A stretch of DNA of 64,000 bases, from positions 40,724-104,723 of the forward strand of contig DAYVGO010000007.1 in assembly GCA_045399315.1 (NCBI GenBank), given 5' to 3'. Numbering within the stretch: position 1 is the stretch's first letter; each line of letters opens with the position of its first letter. The position numbers and the translations under genes are program-made. The stretch is from Arsenophonus sp045399315. GTDB taxonomy: Bacteria > Pseudomonadota > Gammaproteobacteria > Enterobacterales > Enterobacteriaceae. The notes beneath the pieces are model-generated. The model had not been told where the DNA came from, made no database searches, and saw only the letters and a list, made by a program, of their open reading frames with translations. Of this stretch, positions 60,374-64,000 are shown piece by piece.

Positions 60374-61285
60374 ATGCAAGAGTTTGATACTAAAACCTTT
60401 CAGGGATTGATCCTAACATTACAGAATTATTGGGCGCGTCAAGGCTGCACCATCGTTCAACCATTGGATATGGAAGTTGGTGCAGGGACGTCGCATCCAA
60501 TGACTTGCTTACGAGCAATAGGCCCGGAGCCTATTGCTGCCGCTTATGTTCAACCATCCCGGCGACCAACTGATGGACGTTATGGCGAAAATCCTAATCG
60601 TCTTCAGCACTATTATCAATTTCAGGTTATTATTAAACCCTCGCCGGATAATATTCAAGAGTTGTATTTAGGATCATTAAAAGCATTGGGGTTAGATCCC
60701 GCTATTCATGATATTCGCTTTGTTGAAGACAACTGGGAAAATCCAACGTTAGGAGCCTGGGGGCTTGGTTGGGAAGTTTGGTTAAATGGAATGGAAGTTA
60801 CCCAATTTACCTATTTCCAGCAAGTCGGTGGTTTAGAGTGTAAACCGGTTACCGGTGAAATCACTTATGGTCTTGAACGCTTGGCTATGTATATTCAAGG
60901 TGTTGACAGTGTATATGATCTGCTCTGGTCTATTGGCCCATTAGGAAAAACAACTTATGGTGATATTTACCATCAAAATGAAGTTGAGCAGTCGACTTAT
61001 AATTTTGAGTACGCCAATGTTGATTTTCTATTCAAGTGTTTTGACGAATATGAAAAAGAAGCACAATATTTATTGTCGTTAGTAACCCCACTACCTTTAC
61101 CCGCTTATGAACGTATTTTAAAAGCTGCTCATACCTTTAATTTATTAGATGCCCGTAAAGCGATTTCCGTTACTGAGCGACAACGTTACATTTTACGAAT
61201 TCGCACTTTGACTAAAAGCGTTGCAGAAGCTTATTATGCTTCTCGCGAGGCACTGGGTTTTCCAATCTGTCAAAATAAGAACTAA
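60374..61285 (+). CDS. glyQ: Glycyl-tRNA synthetase alpha subunit
   Basis: Catalytic subunit of the bacterial alpha2-beta2 enzyme. 303 residues, as in E. coli. Class II motifs: FQGLILTLQNYWARQGCTIVQ at the N-terminus, AYVQPSRRPTDGRYGENPNRL (motif 2 region near 56-77), FVEDNWENPTLGAWGLGWEVW near 117-137 and GLERLAMYIQ (motif 3) near 168-177. It lies 12 bases before glyS. Upstream, 60097-60373 holds no gene that I can see. Confidence 0.98.
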   Translation: MQEFDTKTFQGLILTLQNYWARQGCTIVQPLDMEVGAGTSHPMTCLRAIGPEPIAAAYVQPSRRPTDGRYGENPNRLQHYYQFQVIIKPSPDNIQELYLGSLKALGLDPAIHDIRFVEDNWENPTLGAWGLGWEVWLNGMEVTQFTYFQQVGGLECKPVTGEITYGLERLAMYIQGVDSVYDLLWSIGPLGKTTYGDIYHQNEVEQSTYNFEYANVDFLFKCFDEYEKEAQYLLSLVTPLPLPAYERILKAAHTFNLLDARKAISVTERQRYILRIRTLTKSVAEAYYASREALGFPICQNKN

Positions 61286-61297
61286 GAGGCTGTCATT

Positions 61298-63364
61298 ATG
61301 CAACAGACTTTCCTGGTGGAAATCGGCACAGAAGAGTTACCGCCGAGGGCTCTTCGTTCATTAGCTAAATCATTTGCGGCAAATTTTAAACAAAAATTAA
61401 AACTCGCTGATCTTAAATATGATGATGTTATTTGGTACGCTTCTCCACGTCGTTTGGCGTTAAAAGTGGCCAACTTAGCAGCATATCAAGCTGATCGTAC
61501 AGTAGAAAAGCGGGGTCCTGCTATCAGTCAGGCTTTTGATGTTACAGGTAAACCAACTAAGGCAGCTGAAGGTTGGGCTCGCAGCTGCGGAATTACAGTT
61601 GAGCAGGCAGAACGTTTGGTGACTGACAAGGGAGAATGGTTATTTTATCACGCAACTAGTAAAGGCCGAGCGGCGAAAGAGTTACTTGTTGATATGGTAG
61701 CTCAAGCACTGAGTCAATTACCTATTCCGAAACTCATGCGTTGGGGCGATAATGAAACGCAGTTTATCCGTCCTGTTCATACTTTAATCATGTTATTGGG
61801 TAATGAGCTTATCGAAGGTGAAGTGCTTGGAATTCAAAGTGGGCGTGTGATCCGCGGCCATCGATTTATGGGGGCAGCAGAACTGACTATCAACTCAGCT
61901 GATCAATATCCAGCACTGTTACGTGAATGTGGTAAAGTTATTGCTGATTATGAAGAGCGTAAGGCATTAATCAAACTTCAGGCAAATAAAATCGCGCAGC
62001 AATTAGGCGGTATCGCTGAATTGTCAGATAGTTTACTGGAAGAAGTTACATCATTGGTTGAATGGCCGGTGGTATTGACCGCAAAATTTGAGCAGAAATT
62101 TTTGTCAGTACCAGCAGAAGCTTTAGTTCATACCATGAAAGGCGATCAAAAATACTTTCCGATTTATGATCAGCTTGGTAATTTGATGGCTAATTTTATT
62201 TTTGTCGCCAATATAGAATCTTCTGAACCCCAGCAAATCATTGTCGGTAATGAAAAGGTGATCCGTCCACGTCTGGCAGATGCTGAATTTTTCTTTAAAA
62301 CCGATTGCAAAAAGCGTTTAGAAGAGTATTTACCACAGTTAGAAACGGTTTTATTTCAAAAACAGCTTGGTACATTACGTGATAAAACCGGGCGTTTAGA
62401 AGCGTTAGCTGGCTGGATTGCAGCTAAAATTGGTGCAGATGTTAACCATGCTACCCGTGCGGGTCTATTGTCCAAATGTGATTTGATGACTAATATGGTG
62501 TTTGAATTTACTGATACTCAAGGGATCATGGGAATGCATTATGCCCGTCGGGATGGCGAAGCAGAAGATGTAGCGGTGGCAATCAAAGAGCAGTATCAAC
62601 CCCGTTTTGCTGGTGACCAATTACCTTCTAATGATATCGCGGTTACGTTGGCGCTGGCTGACAAACTGGATACCCTGGTTGGTATTTTTGGTATTGGCCA
62701 ACAACCGAAAAGTGATAAAGATCCATTTGCATTGCGTCGTGCGGCGCTTGGTGTGTTACGCATTATTGTTGAAAAGGGGTACGACCTCGATTTATTGACA
62801 TTAACCCAGCAAGCGGTTCAACTATATGATAATAAGCTAACGAACGTAAATGTTGTCGATGATGTTGTCGAGTTTATGTTGGGGCGTTTTCGCGCTTGGT
62901 ATCAGGAACAGGGATACCGCATTGATACTATCCAGGCTGTTTTGGCTCGCCGGCCGACTAAACCGGCAGATTTTGATGCGCGAGTGAAAGCTGTTACTCA
63001 TTTTTGTACTCTAGGAATGGCGGAGGCACTGGCGGCTGCTAATAAACGGGTTTTTAATATTCTTAGTAAGTCAGATGAGAAATTGAATGAAAATGTTGCT
63101 GCTTCGGTGTTAAAGGCGCCGGAAGAAGTTACTTTAGCTGCTCACTTGGTTGTTTTACAAGATAAATTGGCGCCATTATTTGCTGATGGCCAATACCAGA
63201 GCGCATTGATCGAGCTGGCTTCACTACGTGAGGTGATTGATGCCTTCTTTGATAATGTAATGGTTATGGACACTGATCCAAGAGTAAGGATTAATCGTTT
63301 GACCTTACTGAGCCAATTGCGTGATTTATTTTTACAGGTAGCAGATATCTCTTTACTACAGTAA
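61298..63364 (+). CDS. glyS: Glycyl-tRNA synthetase beta subunit
   Basis: tRNA-binding subunit of glycyl-tRNA synthetase. 688 residues (E. coli 689). MQQTFLVEIGTEELPPRALRSL is the conserved start, LMRWGDNETQFIRPVHTLIML lies near 145-165, VSLVEWPVVL-like SLVEWPVVLTAKFEQKFL near 250, an HD-like part follows (LSKCDLMTNMVFEFTDTQGIMGMHYAR near 390-416), DPFALRRAALGVLRIIVEKG near 470 and the C-terminal anticodon-binding helices to VADISLLQ. It starts with AGAGG upstream and is cotranscribed with glyQ. It is intact. Confidence 0.98.
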   Translation: MQQTFLVEIGTEELPPRALRSLAKSFAANFKQKLKLADLKYDDVIWYASPRRLALKVANLAAYQADRTVEKRGPAISQAFDVTGKPTKAAEGWARSCGITVEQAERLVTDKGEWLFYHATSKGRAAKELLVDMVAQALSQLPIPKLMRWGDNETQFIRPVHTLIMLLGNELIEGEVLGIQSGRVIRGHRFMGAAELTINSADQYPALLRECGKVIADYEERKALIKLQANKIAQQLGGIAELSDSLLEEVTSLVEWPVVLTAKFEQKFLSVPAEALVHTMKGDQKYFPIYDQLGNLMANFIFVANIESSEPQQIIVGNEKVIRPRLADAEFFFKTDCKKRLEEYLPQLETVLFQKQLGTLRDKTGRLEALAGWIAAKIGADVNHATRAGLLSKCDLMTNMVFEFTDTQGIMGMHYARRDGEAEDVAVAIKEQYQPRFAGDQLPSNDIAVTLALADKLDTLVGIFGIGQQPKSDKDPFALRRAALGVLRIIVEKGYDLDLLTLTQQAVQLYDNKLTNVNVVDDVVEFMLGRFRAWYQEQGYRIDTIQAVLARRPTKPADFDARVKAVTHFCTLGMAEALAAANKRVFNILSKSDEKLNENVAASVLKAPEEVTLAAHLVVLQDKLAPLFADGQYQSALIELASLREVIDAFFDNVMVMDTDPRVRINRLTLLSQLRDLFLQVADISLLQ

Positions 63365-63377
63365 TTTATCATCAGTT

Positions 63378-63420
63378 AACAATCTCTTGAATTAATCTTC
63401 AAGGGATTGTTATTTATAAT
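63378..63420 (+). terminator. Terminator of glyQS
   Basis: AACAATCTCTTGAA and TTCAAGGGATTGTT form a 14-bp stem with one T-G pair and a six-base loop, followed by ATTTATAATT, 14 bases past the glyS stop. The U-run is weak but the stem is long. Confidence 0.75.
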
Positions 63421-63558
63421 TAACTCCTTATGCTTAATAGAAAGTTCATTAAGTAATTATTAAAAATAAATAGATTGTTATTTTTATAAATGTCTTAAAG
63501 AGTTTTACTGATAAAATCTATAAATAAATTTTTATCATTATCTGATAGTGATTTTATA

Positions 63559-63876
63559 TTAATCAGCATAATCGAATGCAGTATTAGATTTCTGTATGCC
63601 GGGTATTATAAAACTAAAATCAAGAAAATTACTTGATTTTGTTAATTGTAAGTCATATCTTGCTGCAATTAATATACTCTAATTGACAATAGATGCTTTG
63701 TTACCTTCTATTGTTACTGTTTCTATGTTATTGATTGTACCGCTATTATAAAATTGGCCGTTTTCTATTTTATAAAGACCATTTTTACTGTTTATTTAGG
63801 ATGTATTATCTATGATTAATACTTGCTGTTGAGGGATTCCATTTTCAATTTGTGGTAGTAGAAATATTTTTATTAC
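63559..63876 (-). pseudogene. Unrecognised small gene with two nonsense codons
   Basis: One minus-strand frame of about 105 codons ends at a TAA at 63559 and is broken only by TAA and TAG. It reads IFLLPQIENGIPQQQVLIID, then NGLYKIENGQFYNSGTINN, then LIAARYDLQLTKSSNFLDF and FIIPGIQKSNTAFDYAD. GGAGAGG lies upstream, but no ATG follows it; the start codon may have been changed (GTA at 63874-63876 is in frame). It is beta-rich and of unknown family. Like the gene at 25621-26004 it has been killed by stops, with no frameshift. Confidence 0.5.
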
Positions 63877-63881
63877 TGAAC

Positions 63882-63910
63882 CTCTCCGGGTTTATTGGAG
63901 AGTTTTTATT
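63882..63910 (+). terminator. Possible terminator near the right edge
   Basis: CTCTCC and GGAGAG form a 6-bp stem with a nine-base loop, followed by TTTTTATT. No plus-strand gene lies directly before it. On the minus strand the same bases give the GGAGAGG that could be a ribosome site of the pseudogene at 63559-63876, so the role is uncertain. Confidence 0.4.
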
Positions 63911-63957
63911 CTGTAAATGTAAACAACAAACTCCCTATCATGAAGGGAAGAATAATA

Positions 63958-64000
63958 TGCGTTTTCTACCTCTATTTTTCCAGGTCTTTCTATGGATTAC
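63958..64000 (+). CDS. Start of an unidentified gene, cut by the window edge
   Basis: ATG after GAAGGGAAG opens MRFLPLFFQVFLWI, a hydrophobic stretch that could be a membrane anchor or signal sequence. Only 14 codons are visible, so no family can be named. Confidence 0.35.

Overview
This AT-rich window looks like a chromosomal segment of an insect-associated gammaproteobacterium in the Morganellaceae, most probably an Arsenophonus-type symbiont. I infer this from the protein sequences, which are closest to what I know of Proteus/Providencia/Arsenophonus, from enterobacterial gene order, from the low GC content and from the large number of broken genes. No database search was run. I saw no rRNA, tRNA, CRISPR array, complete insertion sequence or prophage.

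Layout. The left edge (1-405) holds the end of a large adhesin. Next comes a block with the E. coli order tpiA-yiiQ-yiiR-fpr-emrD-glpKF-zapB-rraA-menA-hslUV-ftsN-cytR-priA-rpmE-metJ-(metB)-metL-ppc (782-22941). In it tpiA, yiiQ, fpr, zapB, hslU, hslV, ftsN, priA, rpmE, metJ and metL are intact, while yiiR, emrD, glpK, glpF, rraA, menA, cytR, metB and ppc are broken. A typA island follows (23645-25468), then almost 2 kb of AT-rich decayed DNA with one nonsense-riddled orphan gene and short tandem repeats, then broken yihX, dtd and fabY. From 29437 to 38857 lies a healthy block: yicH, gltS and the gmk-rpoZ-spoT-trmH-recG operon. From 39156 to 49913 almost everything is dead: ligB, yicG, yidR, an outer-membrane beta-barrel gene, yidQ, xylR, a malY/patB-like aminotransferase, an nhaC-like antiporter and avtA. 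The DNA repair gene tag survives.

The accessory part is 51.0-60.1 kb. It contains an unrecognised lipoprotein gene, a 14-copy AGTA tandem repeat, the remains of a roughly 4.8-kb toxin gene with a region resembling papain-like dermonecrotic toxins, and a dead serralysin-type RTX metalloprotease gene. The serralysin gene is split in two by a segment carrying a truncated dppA; its two halves fit together with no evident overlap and little or no gap. The window closes with the intact glyQ-glyS pair (60374-63364), a small nonsense-only pseudogene and the first codons of another gene.

Biologically, translation (rpmE, glyQS, trmH, typA), transcription (rpoZ), stringent response (spoT), replication restart and recombination (priA, recG), division (zapB, ftsN), proteolysis (hslUV), nucleotide supply (gmk) and triose isomerisation (tpiA) are kept. 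Glycerol uptake and phosphorylation, anaplerosis by PEP carboxylase, the first step of methionine branch synthesis, menaquinone prenylation, peptide uptake, pentose and nucleoside regulation and secreted virulence proteins are lost or in doubt. Several lesions lie in homopolymer runs and, in rraA, that run is the only lesion seen, so sequencing error, slippage and real decay must be told apart there. I did not find a new intact system. The strongest unusual items are the dppA-split protease gene, the 14-G tract in glpF, the metB relic that carries the metL ribosome binding site, and the decayed toxin locus.
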